This document shows, one piece after another, positions 8,084 through 18,500 of a stretch of DNA of 36,502 bases. This stretch comes from Betaproteobacteria bacterium CG2_30_68_42. GTDB taxonomy: Bacteria > Pseudomonadota > Gammaproteobacteria > Burkholderiales > Rhodocyclaceae. How positions within the stretch are numbered: the stretch's first letter is position 1; each line of letters begins with the position of its first letter. The notes under the pieces are model-generated. The model was given only the letters and a program-made list of their open reading frames with translations, made no database searches and was not told the origin of the DNA. A program made the translations under genes and the position numbers. The DNA is taken from assembly GCA_001872285.1 (NCBI GenBank), contig MNXU01000021.1, positions 1 through 36,502 of the forward strand. Reading direction: 5' to 3'.

Positions 8084-9207
8084 GGCCTTTGCAGCAGTCC
8101 TGAATAGAGCTCGCGAAAGCGGGATTGCATGGCATCCAGGGTCAGTGGGGCTGCGGCCTTGCGAGCGCCATCGGAGGCCGCGGCGCAGCGCTCGGTGTCG
8201 GCCCATGCGCTCACGATCTCGCGCCAGCCGCCCGTGTCCAGCGCGTCGCGCACCTCGCCGTTCACTCCCGCTTCGATCAGCTCGGCGACACCGCTCTTGC
8301 TGCTCGTCAGGACCGGCAGGCCGCAGGCCAGGGCCTCGAGCGCAGCATTGGGAAACGGATCATACAAGGTGGGCAACAGAAAGGCATCGGCGCTGCCGAG
8401 CCAGGGCCGCACGTCCTGCTGCGGGCCGACGATGCGCACGCGAGTTCCGCATCGCGCCGCGCGCCGGCGGTAGTCGTTCAGCCGGTGGTCGTTGCCGACG
8501 ACCACCAGCACGGCCGATGCCGGCAGATCCGGCCACAGATCGAGAAGCAGATCGACGCCCTTGCGCTCGAAACCGGAGCCCACGCAAAGGAACAGCGGCT
8601 GAGCCTCCGCCACGCCCAGGCTGCGTCGCAGGGATGGACGATATTCCTCGCGCAGGCGAGGGTGAAATCGGGTCATGTCGACGCCGTTCCGGATCACGTG
8701 CAGGCGCGTCTCGTCCAGGCCGTAATGGCGCACGATCTCATCCCTGACCATGCGTGAATTGCAGACCACCGCCTTGAGGCGCTGGCTCGCATACATCGCC
8801 TTTTCCGCAGCCAGGACGCGCCGGTGAAAAAGACTCAGGCGGTCGCCGAATCGGGCCAGCGCACCGCGCCGGCGGCCACGCTGATGCAGCCATTCGCGGT
8901 GTACCCCGTCGCCGGCGCGATAGATGTCGCAGCAGCTCAGGCGCTCGTGCGACTGCACCAGATCGAACCCGCCGGCCTTTACCGCAGCGCAGGCCGCGCG
9001 GGCAAAGGCGGCATCGCGCCAAGCCCGACCGATCGCGAAGGGCCTGACGAGCTGCCGGCGGTAGGCCGACGCCTCATCCTCCGGCCAGTCGCGGGCGATC
9101 ACCGTCACGTCGAGGTCATCGACTTGCAGGGCGGCGAGCGCCCGCTCCACGAAACGCTCCGCGCCTCCGAACGGCGTGTAGCGCTGGCGGATGATCGCGA
9201 TCCTCAC
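8080..9207 (-). CDS. Family 4 glycosyltransferase (LPS core type)
   Basis: 375 aa with a GTG start that overlaps the upstream GT9 stop (GTGA). It begins MRIAIIRQRYTPFGGAERFV, the GGAE loop of LPS-core GT4 enzymes. It continues with SHERLSCCDIYRAGDGVHREW, close in type to WaaG-like proteins, then VICNSRMV-like VVCNSRMVRDEI, LFLCVGSGFERKGVDLLL and the E-x7-E region TLYDPFPNAALEALACGLPV. It sits between a heptosyltransferase and msbA. A WaaG-like glucosyltransferase activity on heptose is a reasonable guess, but the exact sugar is inference. Confidence 0.9.
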   Translation of the reverse strand: MRIAIIRQRYTPFGGAERFVERALAALQVDDLDVTVIARDWPEDEASAYRRQLVRPFAIGRAWRDAAFARAACAAVKAGGFDLVQSHERLSCCDIYRAGDGVHREWLHQRGRRRGALARFGDRLSLFHRRVLAAEKAMYASQRLKAVVCNSRMVRDEIVRHYGLDETRLHVIRNGVDMTRFHPRLREEYRPSLRRSLGVAEAQPLFLCVGSGFERKGVDLLLDLWPDLPASAVLVVVGNDHRLNDYRRRAARCGTRVRIVGPQQDVRPWLGSADAFLLPTLYDPFPNAALEALACGLPVLTSSKSGVAELIEAGVNGEVRDALDTGGWREIVSAWADTERCAAASDGARKAAAPLTLDAMQSRFRELYSGLLQRP

Positions 9208-10292
9208 GCCGCCGTCGCCAGGAGCTCGCGCGCGGCTGCGATCACGCGCCCGGCCTCCAGGCTCACCAGGCAATCGCTGAGCTTGCCGCCGCCGCAACCG
9301 TCGATGCCGCACGGCCGGCAGCCGTGCCGATCGGAGGCAACCACGCGATGCGGCACGCCCCAGGGCGCCCAGTTCTTTTCGCCCGAGGGACCGAAGATCG
9401 CCACCACCGGCGTGCCCATGGCGGCAGCGATGTGCATCGGCGCGGAGTCCACGCCGACGAACAGCCGCGCGCGTGCGCTGAGCGCTGCCAGTTCCTTGAG
9501 CGAAAGCTCGCCCGCGAAGCTCGCTGCGGGCGAGCCGAGGCGATCCTGGATCGCCCCGATCATCCGGTGTTCAGCGGCCTCCGGCGCAGCGGTCAACACG
9601 ATCTGCCAGCCATCCGTGCGCAGCGCCGCAGCGACCGCCGCCATACCCTCCACCGTCCAGCACTTGAAGCGCCATCGTGAGGCCGGATGAAAATGGATGA
9701 AGCGCCGTGCTTCGATACCGCGCTCGGCCATCAGGGTTTCGACGCGGCGATCTGCCGCATCGCCGGGCACCAGCACCAGCCGGCGATCCTGCGGCCCGGG
9801 CTGGATCCCGATGCGGCGAAGAACATCGAGATCGGATTCGACCACATGCCTGCCGCCTGCGAGCGGCAAGGCGGCGAGATGCGTGAAACTGCGGCGCCAC
9901 ACCCGCAAGCGGCCGCGCGCCGCCGGCGCGACCGCCCAGCGCGGCGCGAGCAGCCGCGCGAGCCACGCTCCCCGGTTGTGTTCGGTCAGATGCACGAGGA
10001 GATCGTAGCCGCGCGCGCGCAGCGCGGCGAGCAGCGCGAGCTCGGCGCGCGCCCGTACCCACGGCGCGCGGCTCTTCCACTCGCGGTCGATCACGTGCAA
10101 CTGCGCGAGCGCCGGGTGTCCCGCGAGCATGGCGGCGGTGTCCGCATAGACCAGGGCATCGATCTCCGCCTGCGGCGCGTGCGTCTTCAGCACGGAAAGC
10201 ACCGGCGAGGCGAGGAGCACGTCGCCGTGATGGCGCAGCTTGATCACCAGCGCGCGGCGCAGTTCCTTCAGCGGTACGGCGTCTTCGGACAT
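9204..10292 (-). CDS. Heptosyltransferase III-like GT9 (RfaQ/WaaQ type)
   Basis: 362 aa and the first gene of the operon. It begins MSEDAVPLKELRRALVIKLR then HHGDVLLASPVLSVLK, the LRHHGDVLL pattern of putative LPS heptosyltransferase III. The C-terminal half has FIHFHPASRWRFKCW, the donor loop GVDSAPMHIAAAMGTPVVAIFGPSGEKNWAPWG and a Cys-rich tail CRPCGIDGCGGGKLSDCL, common in RfaQ proteins. The product would add a branch heptose to the inner core. The start at 10292 is chosen because the longer frame upstream has no GT9 character. The ribosome binding site is poor. A sigma70-like -10 lies about 130 bp upstream. Confidence 0.88.
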   Translation of the reverse strand: MSEDAVPLKELRRALVIKLRHHGDVLLASPVLSVLKTHAPQAEIDALVYADTAAMLAGHPALAQLHVIDREWKSRAPWVRARAELALLAALRARGYDLLVHLTEHNRGAWLARLLAPRWAVAPAARGRLRVWRRSFTHLAALPLAGGRHVVESDLDVLRRIGIQPGPQDRRLVLVPGDAADRRVETLMAERGIEARRFIHFHPASRWRFKCWTVEGMAAVAAALRTDGWQIVLTAAPEAAEHRMIGAIQDRLGSPAASFAGELSLKELAALSARARLFVGVDSAPMHIAAAMGTPVVAIFGPSGEKNWAPWGVPHRVVASDRHGCRPCGIDGCGGGKLSDCLVSLEAGRVIAAARELLATAA

Positions 10293-10418
10293 GAAAGGGG
10301 AACCGGGGAACGGAGCGCTTGGGGCGCGGCACCGGCCGCATGCCCGCCTGCGGCGGCACGGCGATCCCGCGAACGGCGAGCGTCGGCACGCCGAAGGGGC
10401 GCCCGATGGGAAAGTGCG

Positions 10419-10424
10419 ATTGTA
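10419..10424 (-). promoter_or_regulatory. Candidate -10 box for the LPS operon
   Basis: On the minus strand TACAAT sits in the context GGCTACAATCGC, a good sigma70 -10. A clear -35 is not seen at 17 bp (GTGGTC region). The predicted start near 10412 would give a leader of about 120 nt before the heptosyltransferase ATG at 10292. It is the only reasonable -10 in the 203-bp divergent gap to the YbhB-like gene. Confidence 0.45.
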
Positions 10425-10495
10425 GCCTGCCCCGGCCGCTTGACCACGCCGCCCGGATGGCGAATCATCCGGCATCCGTCACCGCACCGGCCCAC

Positions 10496-11047
10496 ATGAC
10501 CAGAACGGCGCTGATCGCATCGCTTCTCGCCTGCACGGCGGTCGCGGCGGCGGTTTCCTCGGCCGCAATCGCTGGAGACCCGAAGATGCTGACACTGACA
10601 TCGAGCGCGTTCGCACACAACGGCGACATCCCCCGCGAGTACACCTGCGACGGCAGCGACACCTCCCCGCCGCTTGCCTGGTCGGGGGCGCCGGCCGGCA
10701 CGCGCAGCTTCGTGCTGATCGTGGATGATCCGGACGCGCCCGATCCCGCGGCACCGAAGCGCACCTGGGTGCATTGGGTGCTCTACGACATCCCGGCCGC
10801 CACCAACGCCCTGGAGAAGGGCGTGAAGCGCCTGCCGCAGGGGACGCGCGAGGGGCTGAACGACTGGGGTCGCACCGGCTACGGCGGCCCCTGTCCGCCG
10901 ATCGGGCGTCATCGCTATTTCCACAAGCTCTATGCACTCGACATCGAGCTGCCCGATCTCGGGCGCCCGGCCAAGGCCCGGGTCGAGCAGGCGATGGCGG
11001 GCCACATCCTCGCGCAGGCCGAGCTGATCGGACTGTATCGCCGCTGA
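10496..11047 (+). CDS. YbhB/YbcL-type PEBP family protein, exported
   Basis: 183 aa. Phosphatidylethanolamine-binding-protein fold, Raf-kinase-inhibitor-like; the bacterial role is unknown. The start gives a signal peptide MTRTALIASLLACTAVAAAV ending near AIAGDP, so the product is probably periplasmic. The mature part begins LTLTSSAF, then DIPREYTCDGSDTSPPLAW, LIVDDPDAPDPAAPKRTWVHWV and the ligand-site GYGGPCPPIGRHRYFHKLYAL, all PEBP hallmarks. The length matches the family (about 150 residues plus leader). An in-frame ATG at 10457 would add 13 residues and spoil the leader. Confidence 0.9.
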   Translation: MTRTALIASLLACTAVAAAVSSAAIAGDPKMLTLTSSAFAHNGDIPREYTCDGSDTSPPLAWSGAPAGTRSFVLIVDDPDAPDPAAPKRTWVHWVLYDIPAATNALEKGVKRLPQGTREGLNDWGRTGYGGPCPPIGRHRYFHKLYALDIELPDLGRPAKARVEQAMAGHILAQAELIGLYRR

Positions 11048-11069
11048 GCCCCGCTCCGGCAAGGCGGCG

Positions 11070-12269
11070 ATGACGAAGGCAAGCGAAGCGGCGGCCACCG
11101 TTGGCACGCCGGCACAGGTGCTGCCGGATTACGGCGGCGGCAGCCTCCTCAACCTGATGCAGAGCCTCGCACTGGCGAGCGGGGTGAGGGCGTGTCGCTA
11201 TCCGCCGCTGCGCGGGCTCGATGTCGATCGGCTGAAGGCAGCCGCGAACCTGGTGCTGATCCTGGTCGACGGGCTCGGCCTGCACACGCTCGCCGGCCCC
11301 GGCCGCGGCACCGTTCTCTTTCGCCACCTCCACGGTTCGGCGACCTCGGTCTTCCCTTCGACCACTGCGGCCGCGATCACCACCGTGATGACCGCGCTGG
11401 CGCCGCGCGCGCACGGCCTCACCGGCTGGCACATGTATTTCCGCGAGATCGACCGCATCCTGGCCTCGCTGCCGCTCGTCGCGCGCGACGGCGCAGCGCT
11501 CGCGCCCGGGCTGCTCCCGCTCGCGCCGCGCCTGTTCGGGCACCACCCGCTCTATGGCCGGCTCGATCGCCGCTCCTGGGTGCTGAGCCCGGCCGCGATC
11601 AGCGACTCGCCCTTCAACCGCCACCACAGCGAGGGCGCGCAACGGCTCGCCTATGGCGATGCGGAGGAGATGTTCGCGCACGCCGAGCGGCTGATCGCAG
11701 ACGGCCGGGAGCGCCGCTTCCTCTATGCCTATTTCCCGGCCCTGGACGAAGCGGCCCACGAATTCGGCATCGGCAGCCCCGAGGCGCTCGCCTGCCTGGA
11801 CGCCTTCGACCACGCCTTCGCGCGCTTCGCGGCGTCGGTGCGCGGGTCGGATACGGCCGTCATCGTCACCGCCGACCACGGCTTCATCGACTCCCCGCCG
11901 GACCGGCTGATCGAGCTCGACGGCCATCCGCGGCTGGCGGCGACGCTGTCCCGCCCCCTGTGCGGAGAGCGGCGCATCGCCTATTGCTACCTGCGCGAGG
12001 GCGCAGCCGCCGAGTTCGAGCGCTACGTCGGCTCCGAACTGGGCCACGCGTGTACGGCCCGCCGTAGCATGGATCTGGTCGAGGATGGCTGGTTCGGACC
12101 GGGCGAGACCAACCCCGAGCTCGCCTCGCGCATCGGCGATTACACGCTGGTGATGAAGGACGACTGGACGATCCTGGACCGGCTGCCGGGCGAGAAGCGC
12201 CACCGCATGGTCGGCGTGCATGGCGGTGTCTCGGCACAGGAGATGCGGGTGCCGATCGTGACGATCTGA
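11070..12269 (+). CDS. Alkaline-phosphatase-superfamily phosphodiesterase
   Basis: 399 aa, type I phosphodiesterase/nucleotide pyrophosphatase fold. The metal and nucleophile sites are readable: LVLILVDGLG (Asp), SVFPSTTAAAITT (Thr nucleophile, about residue 99), AYFPALDEAAHEFG (Asp and His), VIVTADHGFID (Asp-His) and GVHGGVS near the C-terminus (His). No signal peptide or membrane segment is obvious, so a cytoplasmic enzyme is likely. The substrate is not predictable. It follows the PEBP gene by 22 bp on the same strand, so the two may be co-transcribed. Its stop lies 6 bp before the T-tract of the opposite-strand small RNA. Confidence 0.85.
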   Translation: MTKASEAAATVGTPAQVLPDYGGGSLLNLMQSLALASGVRACRYPPLRGLDVDRLKAAANLVLILVDGLGLHTLAGPGRGTVLFRHLHGSATSVFPSTTAAAITTVMTALAPRAHGLTGWHMYFREIDRILASLPLVARDGAALAPGLLPLAPRLFGHHPLYGRLDRRSWVLSPAAISDSPFNRHHSEGAQRLAYGDAEEMFAHAERLIADGRERRFLYAYFPALDEAAHEFGIGSPEALACLDAFDHAFARFAASVRGSDTAVIVTADHGFIDSPPDRLIELDGHPRLAATLSRPLCGERRIAYCYLREGAAAEFERYVGSELGHACTARRSMDLVEDGWFGPGETNPELASRIGDYTLVMKDDWTILDRLPGEKRHRMVGVHGGVSAQEMRVPIVTI

Positions 12270-12275
12270 ACGCGC

Positions 12276-12305
12276 AAAAAAAAAGCGCAACCGGGAAGGT
12301 TGCGC
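12276..12305 (-). terminator. Intrinsic terminator of the candidate small RNA
   Basis: Perfect 8-bp stem GCGCAACC / GGTTGCGC (12285-12305) with loop TTCCC on the minus strand, followed at once by nine T residues (12276-12284). On the plus strand the T-run is missing after the stem (AAAATCC), so it terminates minus-strand transcription, not the phosphodiesterase gene. Confidence 0.85.
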
Positions 12306-12378
12306 AAAATCCACACCAAAGGAGGAGGGTGGAAGAACTTCGTCACGATCTCCGGAGGAGGCCAGAGCATCACGACGG
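12276..12378 (-). ncRNA. Candidate anti-Shine-Dalgarno small RNA (cuckoo/CcsR-like)
   Basis: A complete minus-strand unit in an otherwise empty gap. It would start about 7 nt after the -10 at 12384-12389 and end in the terminator T-run, about 100 nt. Hairpin 1 (12350-12367) is CTCTGG, loop CCTCCT, CCGGAG, with a 6-bp stem. Hairpin 2 (12310-12333) has stem TCCACC against GGTGTGGA (2-nt bulge) with loop CTCCTCCTTT. Hairpin 3 is the terminator. Loops of CCUCCU/CUCCUCC are complementary to the Shine-Dalgarno sequence, as in the alphaproteobacterial CcsR/alpha-r14 'cuckoo' RNAs, which carry CCUCCUCCC in two hairpins. Homology to those is not claimed; the resemblance is architectural. No convincing ORF lies on this strand. 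Confidence 0.65.
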
Positions 12379-12383
12379 TTGCG

Positions 12384-12412
12384 ATTGTGCGCGCCCGTTC
12401 GGAAAAAAGCAA
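12384..12412 (-). promoter_or_regulatory. Sigma70 promoter of the candidate small RNA
   Basis: On the minus strand TTGCTT (12407-12412) and CACAAT (12384-12389) are separated by exactly 17 bp. The region just upstream is AT-rich (AAAAAACGC, GTAATTTCATG), unlike the GC-rich surroundings, which fits a strong promoter with an UP-like element. Confidence 0.6.
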
Positions 12413-12684
12413 GCGTTTTTTGTGCGGTGCATGAAATTACTCAAAGCGCTTGATCCGAGAAAGGTTTTACAGATTAACCTGTTTGTGTCCAATCGGTTGC
12501 GCACGCCTGGGGGTTCCGCTGCATTTCTGATAATGCTCAGATCCTCTAGACTCGATCCAGGCGAATCCGGCCACGATTATTGCGTCGCACCATCGCCAGG
12601 ACTCGGCTGACGCACGGCCGCGGCCCGGCATTCGCTCCCGCTCGGATAGAATCCGCCGGCAGGTGTCCGGGCGGGAGGTGTCCG
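12413..12684. other. AT-rich intergenic region upstream of the small RNA and osmC-like gene
   Basis: No gene is seen. It contains a 14-bp near-palindrome ACAGATTAACCTGT at 12469-12482 (one mismatched pair), about 57 bp upstream of the small RNA -35, which could be a regulator site. The plus-strand ribosome binding site GGGAGG for the OsmC-like gene lies near 12672. No clear promoter for that gene was identified. Confidence 0.4.
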
Positions 12685-13104
12685 ATGAAGTGCACGACCC
12701 GATGGATCGACGGGATGAGCTTCGCCGCGGAGACCGCGAGCGGCCACCTCGTCGTCATGGACGGCGCGCCGGAGGGGGGCGGGCGCAACCTCGCGCCGCG
12801 CCCGATGGAGCTCATCCTGGCGGGGACGGGAGGCTGCACGGCCTATGACGTCGTGCTGATCCTCAAGCGCGGCCGGCACGCGATCACCGGATGCGAGGTC
12901 AGACTGGAGGCCGAACGCGCGCCGGCCGATCCCAAGGTCTTCACCCGCATCCGGCTGCACTACCGGATTCGCGGCAAGGCACTGAAGCCGGAAGCGGTCG
13001 CGCGCGCGGTGGAGCTGTCCGCCGAGAAATACTGCTCGGCGACGGCGATGCTGGCGAAGACCGCCGCGATCACGCACGACTGGGAGATCGTCGAAGAGTC
13101 CTAG
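12685..13104 (+). CDS. OsmC/YhfA-like peroxiredoxin family protein
   Basis: 139 aa, typical length. OsmC-family proteins reduce organic hydroperoxides with a two-cysteine centre. Both cysteines are visible: LAGTGGCTAYDVVLILK at about residue 56 and EKYCSATAML at about residue 118. The N-terminal KCTTRWIDGMSFAAETASGH and RPMELILAGTGGCT are close to the YhfA branch. The ATG at 12685 follows GGGAGG by 7 bp; upstream codons in the same frame lack a ribosome binding site. It is cytoplasmic and stands alone between the small RNA and convergent ssb. Confidence 0.9.
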   Translation: MKCTTRWIDGMSFAAETASGHLVVMDGAPEGGGRNLAPRPMELILAGTGGCTAYDVVLILKRGRHAITGCEVRLEAERAPADPKVFTRIRLHYRIRGKALKPEAVARAVELSAEKYCSATAMLAKTAAITHDWEIVEES

Positions 13105-13170
13105 GGCGCACGCGGGGCACTGCGCCGCATGCCGCCGGCACATCGCGCCGGACGGCCGGCGCAGGAGCGA

Positions 13171-13626
13171 TCAGAACGGGATGTCGTCGGGAATCTCGGC
13201 GATGGCCGAGCCCGCGCCCGCGCTCGGGCTCGGGCTCGGGCTCGGGCGCGCGGGCTCGGCGGCGGTGCGCGCAGGCGCCTCTCCCATGCCTTCCCTGCGC
13301 CCCAGCATCTTCATGACATCGGCGCGGATCTCGGTCGTATAGCGATCGTTGCCTTCCTTGTCCTGCCACTTCCGGGTGCGCAGCGACCCCTCGACGTAGA
13401 TCTGCGAGCCCTTCTTCAGGTACTGGCCGGCGATCTCCGCGAGCTTGCCGAAGAAGGCGATGCGATGCCATTCGGTCGCCTCCTTCTTCTCGCCGGTAGC
13501 CTTGTCCTTCCAGGTATCGGTGGTGGCCAGGGTGGCGTTGCACACCGCATCGCCGCTCGGCAGATAGCGCGTTTCCGGATCCTTGCCCAGGTTGCCGACC
13601 AGGATGACCTTGTTCACTGATGCCAT
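13171..13626 (-). CDS. ssb: Single-stranded DNA-binding protein
   Basis: 151 aa. It coats single-stranded DNA in replication, repair and recombination. The OB-fold domain (residues 1 to about 110) starts [20 protein letters not shown] and includes [20 protein letters not shown] and [22 protein letters not shown] Pro/Ser-rich linker (PSPSPSPS) leads to the acidic tip DDIPF, the partner-binding tail. The start has a strong AGGAGG 6 bp upstream. It lies next to the MFS gene and divergent uvrA, an arrangement familiar from Betaproteobacteria. Confidence 0.96.
   Translation of the reverse strand: MASVNKVILVGNLGKDPETRYLPSGDAVCNATLATTDTWKDKATGEKKEATEWHRIAFFGKLAEIAGQYLKKGSQIYVEGSLRTRKWQDKEGNDRYTTEIRADVMKMLGRREGMGEAPARTAAEPARPSPSPSPSAGAGSAIAEIPDDIPF
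13223..13246. repeat. Four tandem CTCGGG hexamers inside ssb
   Basis: Four perfect copies of CTCGGG in tandem. On the minus strand they encode the Pro-Ser repeats of the SSB linker. In-frame hexamers can gain or lose copies without shifting the frame, so linker length may vary between strains. Confidence 0.85.
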
Positions 13627-13757
13627 GGAGACCTCCTCACGATGTTGGCCGCGGCCTCATCGGCCGCGAAGAGCTGCGCGCGGGTACGCGGCGCGCCCGC
13701 ATTACACGCCCCGCGTGCGCCTGCCGTCAATCCGCCCGGGGTGCTACGCCGAAAGCC

Positions 13758-15137
13758 CTACGACGAGCGTCCGGGAGCGCCGAGCAATTCTCTCACCCGG
13801 GCCTCGTCCCAGCGCTCCAGATTGACCTTCAGGTAAGCCATTCCCGTTTCCGGCACCACCCGCGCCTCGCGCACCCCGGCCACCCCGGCGAGCTGGCTGC
13901 GCACGGCATCCGCGTCGGTGCCCGGCGCGAGCGCGAATTCGCGCCGTGCGATCACCGATGGCGCGCGCATCGACCAGGCGAGAGCGAGCCAGATGGCCGC
14001 GAGGACCGCCGCGAATCCGAACACTCCCTGCATCCCGTAATGCCTGGCGAGCAGCCCGCCGATGCCCCCGCCTGCGAACAGGCCCAGGGATTGCATCGTG
14101 TTGTAGATGCCCAGCGCGGTGCCTTTTGCGCGCGGCGGTGCGACGCGCGACACGAGCGAGGGCAGACTCGCCTCCAGGATGTTGAAGGCGACGAAGAACG
14201 CGAGCAGCAGGCCGACGATCCCGTAGAAGCTCCCGGCGAGCACGAGGAAGCCGAGATCGCACGCCAGCAGCAACAGCACCGCGGCGACGAAGACCGGCTT
14301 CAGGCGTGCGCGCTTCTCCGCGTAGAGGATCGCGGGCAGCATCAGCACGAAGCTCGCGAACACCACCGGCAGGTAGATCTTCCAGTGCTGAGCGACCGGC
14401 AGGCCGCCCTGCGCGACGATCATTGCCGGGACGACGACGAACAATCCCATCTGCATGGCATGCAGGGAGAAGATGCCGAAGTTCAGCCGCGCGAGCTGCG
14501 GGTCGAACAGTACCTGCGCGAAGCGCACGCCGGTCTCGGCCGCCGCCTCCCGTTCGGGGACTCTAGGCACCACCCAGGCCACCACCGCGATCGCGCCCAG
14601 CGCCAGCGCCCCGGTCAGGTAGAAGATGCCGTCCATCCCGATCCAGGCGTAGAGCATGGGCGCGAAGATCAGCGATCCGGCGAACACCACGCCGATCGAC
14701 GAGCCGATCATCGCCATCACCTTGGTGCGGTGCTCCTCCCGCGTGAGGTCGGCCGCGGCCGCCGTGACCGCCGCCGAGATCGCGCCGGCGCCCTGCAGCG
14801 CGCGCCCCGCGATCATCGCGTAGATGTCCTGCGCCGCGCCCGCGAGCAGGCTTCCCGCGGCGAAGATCAGCAGTCCGGCGGCGATCGCCGGCTTGCGCCC
14901 GTAGCGGTCGGACGCCATGCCGAACGGAAGCTGGAACATCGCCTGGGTGAGGCCATAGGCGCCCAGCGCGATGCCCACCAGCGTGAGATCGGCGCCGCCC
15001 GGAATCGTGCGGGCGTGGACGGCGAACACCGGGAGGATGAGGAACAGGCCGAGCATGCGCAGGGCGAAGATCCCCGCGAGCGACACTCCGGCCCTGACCT
15101 CGTCGGGACGCATGCGGTCGGCCGAGGGCGCTGACAT
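13758..15137 (-). CDS. MFS transporter with extra C-terminal domain
   Basis: 459 aa. Twelve membrane segments are predicted by eye between about residues 15 and 385. The MFS loop 2-3 signature is [14 protein letters not shown], and [15 protein letters not shown] is a typical segment 4-5 region. The sequence is of the drug-efflux type, such as Bcr/YfcJ-like permeases. After the last segment (IWLALAWSM) comes a soluble tail of about 70 residues with [20 protein letters not shown] and [16 protein letters not shown]. This tail looks like a small ferredoxin-like domain without CxxC. The start [17 protein letters not shown] at 15137 lies 67 bp from uvrA, back to back. The longer upstream frame overlaps uvrA and is rejected. 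Confidence 0.88.
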   Translation of the reverse strand: MSAPSADRMRPDEVRAGVSLAGIFALRMLGLFLILPVFAVHARTIPGGADLTLVGIALGAYGLTQAMFQLPFGMASDRYGRKPAIAAGLLIFAAGSLLAGAAQDIYAMIAGRALQGAGAISAAVTAAAADLTREEHRTKVMAMIGSSIGVVFAGSLIFAPMLYAWIGMDGIFYLTGALALGAIAVVAWVVPRVPEREAAAETGVRFAQVLFDPQLARLNFGIFSLHAMQMGLFVVVPAMIVAQGGLPVAQHWKIYLPVVFASFVLMLPAILYAEKRARLKPVFVAAVLLLLACDLGFLVLAGSFYGIVGLLLAFFVAFNILEASLPSLVSRVAPPRAKGTALGIYNTMQSLGLFAGGGIGGLLARHYGMQGVFGFAAVLAAIWLALAWSMRAPSVIARREFALAPGTDADAVRSQLAGVAGVREARVVPETGMAYLKVNLERWDEARVRELLGAPGRSS

Positions 15138-15146
15138 CGAAACGGT

Positions 15147-15176
15147 TTGGCTCGAAGACGACGGATTGCGTATATT
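15147..15176 (+). promoter_or_regulatory. Candidate sigma70 promoter of uvrA
   Basis: TTGGCT (15147-15152) and TATATT (15171-15176) are spaced by 18 bp. The start would be near 15183, giving a leader of about 22 nt. No LexA-type box (CTGT-N8-ACAG) is visible in the 67-bp divergent gap. Confidence 0.5.
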
Positions 15177-15204
15177 AGCAGGTCGCCCTTCCGCTCCAGG
15201 CCCG

Positions 15205-18057
<2,853 letters not shown>

Positions 18058-18099
18058 AGTCCCATTCCACAGTCATTGCCCGGACCCTCGGTCGCCTCG

Positions 18100-18381
18100 A
18101 TGAGCCCCGTTGGACGCCTGCCCGCGAATCTCGCCCTCGCGCCATTGCGACCGGCGCAGGGCGCCGCTTCGCGCCCGCAGCCCGGGGCGCGCCAGGCGCT
18201 CGCACGCAGCCCGGCACGGGCGTCCGGCACCCCCGCAGCGGCTCGCCCGCGCCCGGCCGGGCCAGTGCCGCTGCCGGGATCTGCGGCCGCGAGCGTGCGT
18301 GCCCCGATGCTCGCCCTCTACGAGGCCAATCAGGCCGGCTGGCCGGCGCCGGGTCCGCAGCGCATCGATCTGTACGCCTGA
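18100..18381 (+). CDS. Small hypothetical protein, Ala/Pro-rich
   Basis: 93 aa, no recognised family. It begins MSPVGRLPANLALAPLRPAQ, is Ala/Pro/Arg-rich through the middle, then ends in a more ordered MLALYEANQAGWPAPGPQ plus RIDLYA. The C-terminal 'YEAN...RIDLYA' looks more like a real protein tail than a shadow frame. There is no good ribosome binding site, and the composition is what GC-rich random frames give, so it may be non-coding. It follows uvrA by 42 bp on the same strand. Confidence 0.35.
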   Translation: MSPVGRLPANLALAPLRPAQGAASRPQPGARQALARSPARASGTPAAARPRPAGPVPLPGSAAASVRAPMLALYEANQAGWPAPGPQRIDLYA

Positions 18382-18389
18382 CTCACCCA

Positions 18390-18491
18390 GGGTCAGTTCT
18401 TTACTTTATAGTTTTTCCGGCTACGCCCCGCGCCCGGCGGCCGGACGTGCAATGCCAAGGTCATCGAGACTATAAAGTAAAGAACTGACCC
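18390..18491. mobile_element. MITE-like element with 23-bp perfect terminal inverted repeats
   Basis: The left arm 18390-18412 and right arm 18469-18491 are perfect inverted copies. The arm contains TCAGTTCTTTACTTTATAG. The total is 102 bp with a GC-rich 56-bp centre (18413-18468) and no ORF. The AT-rich arms stand out from the GC-rich setting. Similar GGGTCAG...TTTAC arms flank REP-associated IS200-like (RAYT) transposases in proteobacteria, from memory. On the minus strand the interior reads IARPAAGR, faintly like a RAYT N-terminus (MARP), so it may be an internally deleted derivative. It lies between uvrA and the MORN gene. Confidence 0.65.
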
Positions 18492-18500
18492 CAACATCCA

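Noticed and set aside
12276-12305. Terminator of the plus-strand phosphodiesterase gene
   Set aside because: On the plus strand the A-run precedes the stem and no T-run follows it, so the geometry only suits minus-strand termination.
12140-12412. Minus-strand ORF of 90 codons covering the small RNA
   Set aside because: Its sequence follows the hairpins (PPPE, HPPP from CCTCCT loops), it runs through the terminator into the antisense of the phosphodiesterase gene, and it has no ribosome binding site.
13223-13246. CRISPR-like or regulatory repeat
   Set aside because: The hexamers are contiguous with no spacers, and they are in frame within ssb.
13758-14262. Second ORF inside the MFS gene
   Set aside because: It is in a different frame of the same strand with no hydrophobic pattern, a shadow of the transporter.
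18390-18491. CRISPR pair or tRNA-like fold
   Set aside because: Only two arms in inverted orientation; no cloverleaf or repeated spacers.
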